From Gloeocapsa sp. PCC 7428 (lineage in GTDB: Bacteria > Cyanobacteriota > Cyanobacteriia > Cyanobacteriales > Chroococcidiopsidaceae), in the NCBI RefSeq assembly GCF_000317555.1, contig NC_019745.1, forward strand, positions 3,410,001-3,474,000: a stretch of 64,000 nucleotides of DNA, read 5' to 3'. Below are positions 17,892 to 27,270 of this stretch, in pieces (the first letter of the stretch is position 1; every line of letters starts with the position of its first letter). A program made the translations under genes and the position numbers. The notes beneath the pieces are model-generated. The model searched no databases. It was not told where the DNA came from and worked only from the letters and a program-made list of their open reading frames with translations.

Positions 17892-18097
17892 ACCCCTATA
17901 ACTTTCGCAAAAATTTAGCACAAGAGGAGATAAAGAAAAACTGAGCCAACCGAGTAAGCAAAGATATTCATCTTTTATTTGTCAAAACATCTGCTCGTGA
18001 ATTAAATATCATAATGATTGAATCAGGCTGAAACGATGTAACAGCATTGAGTAAGCCTGAATCTTTCCGCAGAGGGATGGCTCAATAATAAACAAAG

Positions 18098-19873
18098 ATG
18101 AACAGTTTGACATTAGATTTTTTGCATGGTGAGCTAGGACATCTGAGTGGATTCGCTCAGCAAACTATGGTTGAGGCGTTTATTCCTCACGGACACTGCT
18201 ATCTTTGGAAACCAGAATTAGTAGGGCTACATATCGTCTCGGACTCACTTATTGCGCTTGCTTACTACTCAATTCCCCTGACGCTCATCTATTTTGTCCG
18301 CCAGCGGAAAGATTTACCTTTTAACTGGATCTTTCTTTTATTTGGTGCCTTTATTGTGGCGTGCGGTACAACTCACTTAATGGGAATCTGGACGCTATGG
18401 CATCCTAATTACTGGTTATCGGGAACAATTAAACTTGTAACAGCAGTTGTTTCCGTTTATACGGCTGCACTGCTTGTGCCACTAGTACCACAAGCTTTAG
18501 CGCTACCGAGTCCAGCCCAGCTTGAGGCGGCAAACTTAGAGCTACGCAATCAAATTGCTGAACGCGAACGGGCGGAAGCACAAATTCGCACTTTGAATCT
18601 GGAACTCGAACAACGAGTGAGCGATCGCACTGCGCAGCTAGAAGCTGCCAACAAGTTGAAAGATGAGTTACTTATACGCGAACAAGAAGCCCGTGCGACA
18701 GCAGAAGCAGCAAATCGTGCTAAAGATGAGTTTCTTTCGATGCTTTCGCATGAGTTGCGTACCCCGCTTAATGCCATGTTAGGATGGTCGCAACTTCTCC
18801 GCAGCCAGAAGCTAAACGAAACGACGCGATCGCGGGCGCTGGAAGCCATCGAGCGTAACGCTAGAGGTCAAGCAAATTTGATTGAAGATCTGCTTGATAT
18901 TTCGCGCATCATTACTGGGAAACTACGCTTGCACGTTCGTCCGATTGAGCTTGTTCCGGTGATTGAGGCAGCAATTGATACCGTGCGTCCAGCAGCTGAT
19001 GCCAAGCAAGTGCGGATTCAAAGTGTACTCGATCCATCAGCAGGTCCGGTTTCAGGAGATTCGGATCGCTTACAGCAAGTCGTGTGGAATTTATTGTCGA
19101 ATGCCATTAAGTTTACGCCAAAAGGCGGACGGGTGCAAGTGCGGCTAGAGCGGGTTAATTCACACGTTGAAATCATTGTTAGCGATACGGGACAAGGCAT
19201 TAGCCCTGAATTTCTGCCGTATATTTTTGAGCGCTTTCGTCAGGCTGATAGTACGCATACGCGATCGCATGGCGGCTTAGGTTTGGGACTTGCGATCGTG
19301 CGTCATTTAGTCGAACTGCATGGCGGTACTGTACAAGCGCAAAGCCCTGGCGAAGGACAGGGAACAACTTTTATGGTGCAATTACCGCTTACTGTTGTTT
19401 TAAAGACGCATGAATCAGAGCGCGTACATCCGACGGTAGGCGGTGAAGTTTCTTTTGATTACGCTCCAACGCTGAGTGGTTTGAAAGTTTTGTTGGTTGA
19501 TGATGAGGCGGATGCACGCGATTTACTTGCGACGGTACTTCAGGAATGCCAAGCACTCGTAAAAACAGCCGCGTCTGTCGCCGAAGCGATCGCCGCAATT
19601 GAACAGTTTCAACCGGATATTTTAGTCAGCGATATTGGAATGCCAGGGGAGGATGGCTATAGTCTGATTCGCCGTATCCGAGCGATGGAAGCACCGAACG
19701 GTGCGAGAATTCCGGCTGTAGCGCTGACAGCGTATGCTAGAGTTGAAGACCGTACCCGTGCGCTAGCCGCAGGGTTTCAAATGCATATCGCCAAGCCCGT
19801 CAATCCTACTGAGTTAGTTGCCGTGATTGCCAACCTCGCAGGATGGAAAGGAGTTTTGAATGTTGAGTTTTGA
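18098..19873 (+). CDS. Ethylene-receptor-type hybrid histidine kinase (ETR1-like sensor, HisKA, HATPase, REC)
   Basis: Protein of 591 residues. Residues about 30-135 form a three-helix membrane domain matching the ethylene-binding domain of plant ETR1 and cyanobacterial SynEtr1. Every key position aligns at constant offset: D49, Y56, I59, P60, C89 and H93 correspond to ETR1 D25, Y32, I35, P36, C65 and H69; Cys and His hold the copper cofactor. A coiled coil (about 140-205) leads to HisKA with phospho-accepting H218 (SMLSHELRTPLN), HATPase, and a C-terminal receiver with D512 (VSDIGMPG). No GAF domain is present, unlike ETR1. It probably senses ethylene at the membrane; the output partner is not adjacent. 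Confidence 0.9.
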   Translation: MNSLTLDFLHGELGHLSGFAQQTMVEAFIPHGHCYLWKPELVGLHIVSDSLIALAYYSIPLTLIYFVRQRKDLPFNWIFLLFGAFIVACGTTHLMGIWTLWHPNYWLSGTIKLVTAVVSVYTAALLVPLVPQALALPSPAQLEAANLELRNQIAERERAEAQIRTLNLELEQRVSDRTAQLEAANKLKDELLIREQEARATAEAANRAKDEFLSMLSHELRTPLNAMLGWSQLLRSQKLNETTRSRALEAIERNARGQANLIEDLLDISRIITGKLRLHVRPIELVPVIEAAIDTVRPAADAKQVRIQSVLDPSAGPVSGDSDRLQQVVWNLLSNAIKFTPKGGRVQVRLERVNSHVEIIVSDTGQGISPEFLPYIFERFRQADSTHTRSHGGLGLGLAIVRHLVELHGGTVQAQSPGEGQGTTFMVQLPLTVVLKTHESERVHPTVGGEVSFDYAPTLSGLKVLLVDDEADARDLLATVLQECQALVKTAASVAEAIAAIEQFQPDILVSDIGMPGEDGYSLIRRIRAMEAPNGARIPAVALTAYARVEDRTRALAAGFQMHIAKPVNPTELVAVIANLAGWKGVLNVEF

Positions 19874-19909
19874 GTTGAAAATCACTAATTACCAGTTACC
19901 AATTACCAA

Positions 19910-21274
19910 TTACCAACTTTTAGACAAACTGAGTTGACGAAAGCGCCATAAAAAAACTCCAGCGGCGATCGCCACACCAATTGATTGTCCTAACCATAAT
20001 CCTGTACCACCCAAACCAAAACGAAATCCGAGTAAGTAGCCACTCGTTAAGCCAACGCCCCAGAACGTGCAGAAGCTGATTAACATTGGTATGCGCGTAT
20101 CTTTTAGTCCATAAAGTGCGCCGGATGCTGTTTTTTGCACGCTATCTAAGATTTGAGCGACAGATGCGATAGTAAGCATTGGCATGACGATCGTCAAGAC
20201 TGAGGCGTTTTCTGGCGCGCGGATATCGATATATAGCCCTATGACTTGCAGCGGAAATACAAGCAGTGCGATCGCCATGAGTGTCATAAAGACAACCCCA
20301 CTACTTATCCCCACATAACCCGCAAGTCGTGCCGCAGCGTAATTTTGCTGTCCGCTCCACTGCCCGACGCGAATTGTTGTGGCAAACGACATTCCCAGCG
20401 GTACCATGAAGATGACGATAATGGTTTGCAATATGATTTGATGCGCAGCAAGTACTTCAGTTCCTAATGCACCCATCAGGTAAGTGACAACTGTAAACAG
20501 TCCGGTTTCTAAAGCAGCAGATACCCCGATTGGCACGCCAATTAACACCAATTCCCAAAAGATGCGCAACTTTAACTGATGTAAATTCTCAAACAAGCGG
20601 TGAGCTTTTAGTTTCGGGTGTTTCAGCGTGTAAACAACCAGCGACAAAAACATTCCCCAAAGCGATACGATACTTGCCCAAGCAAGCCCCTGTAGCCCCA
20701 TTGCCGGAAACCCCAATTTACCAAGCCCTAAGACATAGTTACCTGCAATATTAAACAGCGTACCGCCAATAACAATTATCATGACAGGACGTGCGTGCGA
20801 AAGCCCTGAAACGACACTACGTAACGTTGCAAACGCTAAAGCGGGGAACAATCCCCAAAGCATAATGTCTAAATATGTTTTTGCTAATGCTATTGTTGTT
20901 GCTTGTTGTCCAAACTGACGCATCAGTGTATCGATGTTGCCGAGGAAGAACATCACGGGAATTGCCAGGATCGCTGATAGCCATAACCCTTGACGCGCCA
21001 CTTGTTGAACTCGTGCTTTGTTCCCTGCGCCGTAAGCTTCCGCTACTAAAGGGCTAACTCCGATGACAACGCCGCCAGCAGTGTTGAGTAGCGCCGTGAA
21101 GGTAATTGCCGCGAGTCCTCCCGCTGCTAAGGTTTCTTGCCCTAATCTGCCCATAATTACAGTATCGACAAAACCTGTTGCCGATTGCGCAACTTGAGCG
21201 CTGGCTAAGGGAATTGCGAGTCGCAGAAACTCCTTAAATTCAGTTCGGAGCGATGGGCTGGAGGTTAAAGACAT
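19910..21274 (-). CDS. MATE family efflux transporter (NorM-like)
   Basis: Protein of 454 residues with twelve predicted membrane helices in two related halves, starting EFLRLAIPLASAQVAQSATG and containing FVDTVIMGRLGQETLAAGGL. MATE proteins export cationic drugs or metabolites in exchange for Na+ or H+. It converges with the ethylene-receptor gene and diverges from the GntR gene. Confidence 0.92.
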   Translation of the reverse strand: MSLTSSPSLRTEFKEFLRLAIPLASAQVAQSATGFVDTVIMGRLGQETLAAGGLAAITFTALLNTAGGVVIGVSPLVAEAYGAGNKARVQQVARQGLWLSAILAIPVMFFLGNIDTLMRQFGQQATTIALAKTYLDIMLWGLFPALAFATLRSVVSGLSHARPVMIIVIGGTLFNIAGNYVLGLGKLGFPAMGLQGLAWASIVSLWGMFLSLVVYTLKHPKLKAHRLFENLHQLKLRIFWELVLIGVPIGVSAALETGLFTVVTYLMGALGTEVLAAHQIILQTIIVIFMVPLGMSFATTIRVGQWSGQQNYAAARLAGYVGISSGVVFMTLMAIALLVFPLQVIGLYIDIRAPENASVLTIVMPMLTIASVAQILDSVQKTASGALYGLKDTRIPMLISFCTFWGVGLTSGYLLGFRFGLGGTGLWLGQSIGVAIAAGVFLWRFRQLSLSKSW

Positions 21275-21384
21275 CGTGCAGATTGCATGAGATTAGCTCT
21301 AGTTCACTGTAGCATTGCTGATTGTTGACAATCTAAAATTTTATTTATAGACTATTGCTTAATGCTGCTCAAAGTACATTTTTC

Positions 21385-22065
21385 ATGAAGAGGCGATCGC
21401 AACTGACCATCGTTCATCGCAGTCTTGAAGTACAAGCCACGGATGCGATTCGTGAAGAAATTCTCAGTGGTGTTCTTCCACCAGGTTCGCGGTTATTGGA
21501 AATTGAGTTATCCGAACGCTTAAATTTAAGTCGCGGTACAATTCGATCTGCGTTACAGCAGCTAACGTATGAAGGTTTAGTGGAACAGTTTCCCTATCGT
21601 GGTTGTGCAGTTTCCGGATTAAGTTCGCGCGATGCTTGGGAACTTTACACCTTACGCAATGCGTTAGAAGGATTAGCCGCAAAACTGCTTGCAGAGTCAA
21701 TCACGCCTGCTAAAACAAGAATTCTCAATACTCAATTACAGCATTTAGTCAAAGCAGCAAAACGCGGTAAGTGGCAAGATCTAGCAGATACAGACTTTGC
21801 ACTCCATAAAACGATTATTGAACTTTCGGAACACCAGCGCTTGCAGCAACAATACAAAATTGTCGAACAACAAATTAGACTATACATTGTTTCGTGCAAC
21901 GCGATTCATCCGAATTTAGATGAAATTAGATTGCAGCACGAAAGCTTAGTTGATGCAATTTGTTCAGGTAATGCTGAAGTTGCAGAACAAATTGCTCAAG
22001 AACACAACGGTGATGGTCAAGCACTAATAGCACATTTAAAAGCATTAGAACAGAAAAATGATTAA
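21385..22065 (+). CDS. GntR family regulator, FadR/FCD type
   Basis: Protein of 226 residues from the ATG at 21385 (an in-frame TTG lies 30 bp earlier). The winged helix is at about 15-75 (AIREEILSGVLPPGSRL, LSERLNLSRGTIRSALQQL). The FCD ligand domain is about 85-215, with metal-binding type His/Asp residues (DTDFALHKTIIELS, HESLVDAICSGN). Its last 8 bp overlap the HAD gene, so both are co-transcribed and the regulator may control that enzyme. Confidence 0.9.
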   Translation: MKRRSQLTIVHRSLEVQATDAIREEILSGVLPPGSRLLEIELSERLNLSRGTIRSALQQLTYEGLVEQFPYRGCAVSGLSSRDAWELYTLRNALEGLAAKLLAESITPAKTRILNTQLQHLVKAAKRGKWQDLADTDFALHKTIIELSEHQRLQQQYKIVEQQIRLYIVSCNAIHPNLDEIRLQHESLVDAICSGNAEVAEQIAQEHNGDGQALIAHLKALEQKND

Positions 22066-22729
22066 TTTTAATGATTATCAAGCTTTAACGTTTGATTGCT
22101 ACGGCACTTTAATCGATTGGGAAAACGGTATTTTAGGTGCAATGAAGCCTATTTTATCGGCTCATAATGTTAAAATAGACGATCGTGAAATTATTAAGTG
22201 TTATTCCGAAATTGAGCCAGTAATTCAGCAACAAGGTTATATTAAATACCGCGAGGTTCTCAAAAAAGTTGTACAAAAATTTGGTGATCGCTTTGATTTT
22301 ACACCAACTGCACCTGAAATAAACTCGCTTCCTGAATCTTTACAAAATTGGCAACCTTTTCCTGATACAATAGAAGCACTTCAGTTACTCAAACAAAAAT
22401 ATAAGCTAGTCATTATTTCTAATATAGATGACGATCTATTTGCGGCTACCGCTAAGCATTTAAAAGTTGAATTTGATGAGATTATTAGCGCCGAACAAGC
22501 AAAAAGCTACAAACCATCCTTAAATAACTTCAAACTGGCGTTTTCTAGAATTGGCATACCACAAGCACAAGTATTACACGTTGCCGCAAGTCTGTATCAT
22601 GATATCGTTCCAGCGCGATCGTTAGGATTAACAACCGTATGGGTCAATCGCAACGCTGAAGCTAGCAGTAATTTACCAGATTTAGAAGTACCAGACTTGC
22701 GATCGCTTGTTTCGTTAATTGATATTTAG
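22058..22729 (+). CDS. HAD superfamily hydrolase, haloacid-dehalogenase type II-like
   Basis: Protein of 223 residues. HAD motif I is FDCYGTLIDW with the nucleophilic Asp at residue 13; motif II is VIISNIDDD; motif III Lys is in AKSYKPSLNNF; motif IV is ASLYHDIVPAR. The cap region and motif order are those of L-2-haloacid dehalogenase-like phosphatases/dehalogenases. It overlaps the upstream GntR/FCD gene by 8 bp. Substrate unknown. Confidence 0.88.
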   Translation: MINFNDYQALTFDCYGTLIDWENGILGAMKPILSAHNVKIDDREIIKCYSEIEPVIQQQGYIKYREVLKKVVQKFGDRFDFTPTAPEINSLPESLQNWQPFPDTIEALQLLKQKYKLVIISNIDDDLFAATAKHLKVEFDEIISAEQAKSYKPSLNNFKLAFSRIGIPQAQVLHVAASLYHDIVPARSLGLTTVWVNRNAEASSNLPDLEVPDLRSLVSLIDI

Positions 22730-23207
22730 CATAAACAATTTTGGGTTTGATATCAAAAGCAGTTACTACTTACCTTTAAGGGTTAGTAATTGCTAATATT
22801 AAATCTGGTTGATTAGTGATGATAAAAATGGTGAAGGGTGACTAGTAACTAACCACAAATAAAGGTTATTTAATCGGAGATGATATAACTAGTCATTAAA
22901 CAGCTAGCTATTGGCTATTAGCCTTTTTTGGGCTAAGTGCTAAATACTTTACTATTACCGTGTTTTCAGGGAACGGCAAACAGAACTTATTGCATTTTAC
23001 TAAAAGTTATTATTCGCAAAGCTGTTCGAGAATGTCCAGATAGACGCTGAGCAAAAGCACCGAAAATCGCTATTAAGTTTGCCTTTTCCCTTTAATCTAC
23101 ATAGTGCCACGAAGTCTAATTGTGGGACTGTGTTATCAATACTCTACAAATTGGGAAAGCTGACAGAAGGCGGAAGCTGTTTTGCCTGGTTACTTTCATA
23201 GGATGAG
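22730..23207. other. Intergenic region upstream of the CRISPR-Cas operon
   Basis: 478 bp without a gene. It holds a TTAGCC-loop-GGCTAA hairpin (22918-22936), a 38-bp motif (23082-23119) that recurs with 30/38 identity at 58505-58542, and, next to the WYL start, the 23-bp element described separately. The promoter of the WYL-cas operon is expected here, but no -35/-10 pair stands out. Confidence 0.5.
23170..23192 (+). promoter_or_regulatory. Shared cas-locus element, copy 1 (upstream of WYL-cas operon)
   Basis: GCGGAAGCTGTTTTGCCTGG plus TTA lies 15 bp before the WYL start codon. A copy matching 20 of 23 bases lies at 30626-30648 before cas4-cas1. It may be the operator of the WYL protein or a common promoter element (inference). 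Confidence 0.45.
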
Positions 23208-24218
23208 ATGAACTCTCAATCTTATAGAACTATGTCGCGTCATCTGGAAAGGCTGCTACACATCGATCACCTATTGCGCTCAAGTTGCGGTCAAACTAGT
23301 GTTAGCTTGGCTCAGGCTCTGGAAGTAAGCGATCGCACGATTCGAGACGATTTAGCATTTTTGCGCGATCGCTATCATGCACCCTTGCAGTATCGCAAAA
23401 AAACAGGTTGGCGTTACACAGATCTGGCATGGCGACTGCCGAGTATTTCTTTAAGTAAAGGAGAACTGTTTGCGCTGACATTGGGAGCAAGAATGCTAGA
23501 AGCCTACGCAGGTTCGGCGTATGAACAGGAATTGCGATCGTCAATTGAACGGTTATCCGAGCGATTACCAGAGCAAACTTGGATTGACTTACAGCAGTTA
23601 GCCGACGAACGAATTATCTTTCGTGCGGGGGCGCAAATGGTCAACCTCAACCCTCTGATTTGGCAGCAGTTATTAGAAGCTTGTCGTACGTCAAAGCGAG
23701 TGTGGATTCGCTATTATGCAGCAACTCGACTTGAGGAATCCGAGCGAGTCATCGATCCTTATCTGCTTCACATTTACCGCGCCACTAACCCTTATGTCAT
23801 TGGTTTTTGCCACAAACGCCAAGAAATTCGCTGGTTTCGTATCGACCGCATTCAGGAACTACAGCTACTCGATGAAACCTTTGAGCGCAAGTCTAATTTT
23901 GATCCTAAAACTTACTTGCAGAAGATTTTTCAGCATGAGGTCGGGGGACACCCAGTCTCTGTAGTTATTTGGTTTGATGCATCAGCAGCGCCCTTTATTC
24001 GCGAACGTCGCTGGCACGTTACTCAAGAAATTGAGGAACACCCAGATGGTTCATTAACTTTGCATCTCACAACTTCAGGGTTAAATGACCTGAAGCGGTG
24101 GGTGTTGGGTTACGGAAAGGGTGCAGTAGTGCAAGCGCCAACTGAGTTGGTGGAATTGGTGAAAGCAGAAGTTAAGGAAATGAGAGAACGCTATTTAAAT
24201 GTAGGAGATAACAATTAA
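23208..24218 (+). CDS. WYL-domain transcriptional regulator of the CRISPR-Cas locus
   Basis: Protein of 336 residues. The N-terminal winged helix is about 12-65 (TSVSLAQALEVSDRTIRDDL). The WYL ligand domain is about 145-225 (VWIRYYAATRLEESERVIDP, YVIGFCHKRQEIRWFRIDRI), followed by a WCX C-terminal domain (about 245-325). WYL proteins bind nucleic-acid-type ligands, and in Synechocystis one represses an adjacent cas operon. Its stop codon overlaps the cas6 ATG (TAATG), so it is the first gene of the cas transcript and probably autoregulatory. The element at 23170-23192 is a candidate binding site. Confidence 0.9.
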   Translation: MNSQSYRTMSRHLERLLHIDHLLRSSCGQTSVSLAQALEVSDRTIRDDLAFLRDRYHAPLQYRKKTGWRYTDLAWRLPSISLSKGELFALTLGARMLEAYAGSAYEQELRSSIERLSERLPEQTWIDLQQLADERIIFRAGAQMVNLNPLIWQQLLEACRTSKRVWIRYYAATRLEESERVIDPYLLHIYRATNPYVIGFCHKRQEIRWFRIDRIQELQLLDETFERKSNFDPKTYLQKIFQHEVGGHPVSVVIWFDASAAPFIRERRWHVTQEIEEHPDGSLTLHLTTSGLNDLKRWVLGYGKGAVVQAPTELVELVKAEVKEMRERYLNVGDNN

Positions 24219-24880
24219 TGCTAGCAATGACAGAGAAACTAAGAGATAATCCGTCCGCCAGTTTACCCTATATAAACTTAAGTTTTTCAGTCACTGGTGA
24301 AAGCTTTCCTGCCGATCATGGATATGGGTTGTATTCTGCCCTAACTCACTGGAATCACAACCTCCATCATCTTGAAGGATTGAGCATTCAAACGATCGCA
24401 GGCATACCTGATAAGCAGGGAAAGATTTATTTAACAGAGCGATCGCGCTTGGTAATACGTTTACCTTACGATCAAGTTCCCCTCGTTTATGGATTGGCAG
24501 GGAAAACTTTAACTATTGGCAATCATACAATTCATTTGGGAATTCCCCAGATTTATCGACTTCAACCTACATCAAAACTCAAGGCGAGAATTGTAACGAT
24601 TAAAGGATATCAAGAACCAGAAGCATTCCTAGAAGCTGCATTGAGGCAGTTAGAAGATTTGGAAATAAAAGGAACAATAGTAGTCCCAGTTAATGAAAAG
24701 GGAGAAGCAGAAAGGAAAACTATCAAAATCAAGCGATTTACACTAGTGGGATTTAAGTTAGGCGTTTTTGATTTAAGTGATGAGGATTCGCTCAAATTAC
24801 AGATATATGGATTAGGTGGAAAACGCCGAATGGGATGTGGTGTATTCGTTCCTTTTACCAATAAAAGGAGAATTATCTAA
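24218..24880 (+). CDS. cas6: Cas6 (Cmx6-like) pre-crRNA endoribonuclease
   Basis: Protein of 220 residues with RAMP character: two ferredoxin-like parts and a C-terminal glycine-rich loop (GLGGKRRMGCGVFVP, about 199-213). The N-terminal histidine-rich helix (HGYGLYSALTHWNHNLHHLE) may supply the catalytic His. The small size and context fit the MYXAN-subtype Cas6/Cmx6. It should cut the array transcript 3' of the repeat hairpin. Translationally coupled on both sides (TAATG overlaps with WYL and cas3). Confidence 0.85.
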   Translation: MLAMTEKLRDNPSASLPYINLSFSVTGESFPADHGYGLYSALTHWNHNLHHLEGLSIQTIAGIPDKQGKIYLTERSRLVIRLPYDQVPLVYGLAGKTLTIGNHTIHLGIPQIYRLQPTSKLKARIVTIKGYQEPEAFLEAALRQLEDLEIKGTIVVPVNEKGEAERKTIKIKRFTLVGFKLGVFDLSDEDSLKLQIYGLGGKRRMGCGVFVPFTNKRRII

Positions 24881-27270
24881 TGTCTAAAATACCTGAAAAA
24901 CTATTAGCTAAGAGCAAGCCACAAGTTACTCTTGAAGCTCATTTACGAGATACTGAGAAAGCGGCTGAGTTGATCTTTCGTTTAACTGGTCGCTGGGGGC
25001 GAAACTGGTGTCGATTTTTTGGTATTGAAGGCGAAGAATCCCAAAAAAAGTTTTTACTTAATTTGCGAATAGCTGCTTTATTTCACGATATTGGTAAGGC
25101 TAATGAAGATTTTTATGAGGCAGTAAAAGCGTTAGGATTCAAACCGCAAACTTTAAGACACGAACATCTAAGTGCTTTGGTTTTGTGTTTGCCTGAAGTT
25201 CGTATCTGGTTGGCTCAAAATTCAAGTCTAGATATTGATGTAGTTACTTCGGCTGTTTTATCTCATCATTTGAAAGCATCTGAAAGTCAGATAACAATAA
25301 AAGGCGATCGCGAAGCTAGTCAAACACTCAAAAATTACCGTTGGTGTCAGCCTCAATCTAGTAAAACTTCAGTAGTACTGTATTTTCAACACGGTGAAGT
25401 CTTAAGAATTTTAAATCGGATTGCAGAGGTTGCTGAGTTAGGAGCTATTCCTTCAGTGCCTCAGATTGATTGGAAACCTGGTTCGTTATGGGAACTTGCG
25501 TATAGGCAAGGTAAGCAATTTGGGACGAATTTTAAACGAGAACTGGGAGATGTAAAAAATCAGCCCAGAAAATCGCTGTTAGTTGCCGTTAAAGCAGGGC
25601 TAATTGTAGCGGATGCCGCAGCGTCAGGGTTAGTCAGAGAAGGAAAAGATATTGAAGATTGGATCGAAGAGGTCGTTCATTCTGAATCTATCACTCATGA
25701 TGATATTGCCAATGCCATTATTAATCCTCGTATCGAGCAAATTAAAGCTAAAACAGGAAGTTTTAAACTGGCAACTTTTCAAAAACAAATCGCTAAACAA
25801 GGCTCAAAAGCATTACTTCTAGCGGCTTGTGGTGCAGGCAAAACGCTAGGTGCTTGGAAGTGGGCAGAACAGCAATCAAGAGAATACGAAATCGGTAAAG
25901 TTATTTTTCTTTATCCTACCAGAGGAACTGCAACAGAAGGCTTTCGGGATTATGTGGGTTGGTCGCCAGCAACGGATGCAGCTTTGGTGACAGGAACAGC
26001 GCGTTATGAACTCGAAGCAATGCAAGAAAATCCCACTGAAGCGATTGAAGGTAAAGACTTTCAGGCAGATGAACGCCTTTATGCCTTGGGGTTTTGGTCG
26101 CGGCGTTACTTTAGTGCAACTGTAGATCAATTTTTGAGCTTTTTAGAACACAGCTATCAAAGTATTTGTTTATTACCTGTTCTGGCTGATAGTGCGGTAA
26201 TTATCGATGAGGTTCACAGTTTTGATCGCAGGATGTTTGATTCCTTAGTTAGTTTCTTGGAAAACTTTGATATTCCTGTATTATGCATGACAGCAACTTT
26301 GCCTCCTTCTCGACGAGAACGATTAAAAAAAGCAGGGTTAACCGTTTATCCCACCACAGCAGATCGAGACTTGCTACCCGATTTAGAGGAAAAGGAATCT
26401 CATCCTCGCTATTACTTAGAACCTGTTGACAAGTTTGCTGCGGCTTTTGAGAAGGCTGTAACAGCTTATCAGCAAGGAAAACGAGTGTTGTGGGTAGTCA
26501 ATACAGTCGATCGATGTCTAGCGATCGCCCAAAAATTAAACGCGATCAATACTCAAGTTTTGACCTATCACAGCCGCTTTCGCCTCCAAGATCGGCAAAA
26601 AGTTCATGCTAAAACCGTTGCAGCTTTTGCCTTGCAGAAAGATCCAGATGCAAGAAAACCCGCGATCGCAGTGACAACTCAAGTTTGTGAAATGAGTCTG
26701 GATCTAGACGCCGATGTTCTTATAACCGAAATTGCTCCTATTCCTTCTTTAGTTCAACGTTTTGGAAGGGCTAACCGCCATTTAGCTAGAGGATTAGATT
26801 TTCAAGCCAAGCTGCATACTTATACACCACCTAATCATCTACCCTATCAAAAAGATGAGTTAGAAGATGCAAAACAATTTCTCCAAAGTTTAAGTCATAA
26901 AACAGTTAGTCAGCGTCAATTTGCCGAAGCTTTAGAGCATTATTCGCCACCCGAACGAGAAGCTGATGGTAGTGCGCAGTTTCTGGAAAGTGGTTATTAT
27001 GCTATTCCTAGCAATTTCCGCGATACAGACGACTTTTCTGTGCCTTGCATTCTAGATCAAGATTTGGACACCGTAAAAGCAATTCTAGATTCTCCTGCAA
27101 AGCATCAAAAAGAACGTTTCATTATCAATGTGCCGAAAAAATGGGCAAACTCTAAAGACTCCTATCCAAGTTGGTTGCCTAAATATCTAAGTGTGGCGAC
27201 TTGGGAAGGACATTACAACGAAGATAGTGGATTTATCACTAAATCTTTAGAGGAGGTGGAACTTGGTTAA
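24880..27270 (+). CDS. cas3: Cas3 HD-nuclease/helicase
   Basis: Protein of 796 residues. The N-terminal HD nuclease is about 15-250, with H21 and H69-D70 in AALFHDIGK. The SF2 helicase follows: Walker A AACGAGKT at 315-322, DEVH at 443-446, motif III MTATLPPS, and motif VI QRFGRANR from residue 626. It unwinds and degrades DNA recognised by Cascade. The order HD-helicase and all motifs are intact, so the interference nuclease looks functional. The stop overlaps the cas8 start by 8 bp. Confidence 0.94.
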   Translation: MSKIPEKLLAKSKPQVTLEAHLRDTEKAAELIFRLTGRWGRNWCRFFGIEGEESQKKFLLNLRIAALFHDIGKANEDFYEAVKALGFKPQTLRHEHLSALVLCLPEVRIWLAQNSSLDIDVVTSAVLSHHLKASESQITIKGDREASQTLKNYRWCQPQSSKTSVVLYFQHGEVLRILNRIAEVAELGAIPSVPQIDWKPGSLWELAYRQGKQFGTNFKRELGDVKNQPRKSLLVAVKAGLIVADAAASGLVREGKDIEDWIEEVVHSESITHDDIANAIINPRIEQIKAKTGSFKLATFQKQIAKQGSKALLLAACGAGKTLGAWKWAEQQSREYEIGKVIFLYPTRGTATEGFRDYVGWSPATDAALVTGTARYELEAMQENPTEAIEGKDFQADERLYALGFWSRRYFSATVDQFLSFLEHSYQSICLLPVLADSAVIIDEVHSFDRRMFDSLVSFLENFDIPVLCMTATLPPSRRERLKKAGLTVYPTTADRDLLPDLEEKESHPRYYLEPVDKFAAAFEKAVTAYQQGKRVLWVVNTVDRCLAIAQKLNAINTQVLTYHSRFRLQDRQKVHAKTVAAFALQKDPDARKPAIAVTTQVCEMSLDLDADVLITEIAPIPSLVQRFGRANRHLARGLDFQAKLHTYTPPNHLPYQKDELEDAKQFLQSLSHKTVSQRQFAEALEHYSPPEREADGSAQFLESGYYAIPSNFRDTDDFSVPCILDQDLDTVKAILDSPAKHQKERFIINVPKKWANSKDSYPSWLPKYLSVATWEGHYNEDSGFITKSLEEVELG

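Noticed and set aside
22918-22936. TTAGCC/GGCTAA hairpin as terminator of the HAD gene
   Set aside because: It lies almost 190 bp past the stop, its T-run is in the loop and not after the stem, so it does not look like an intrinsic terminator.
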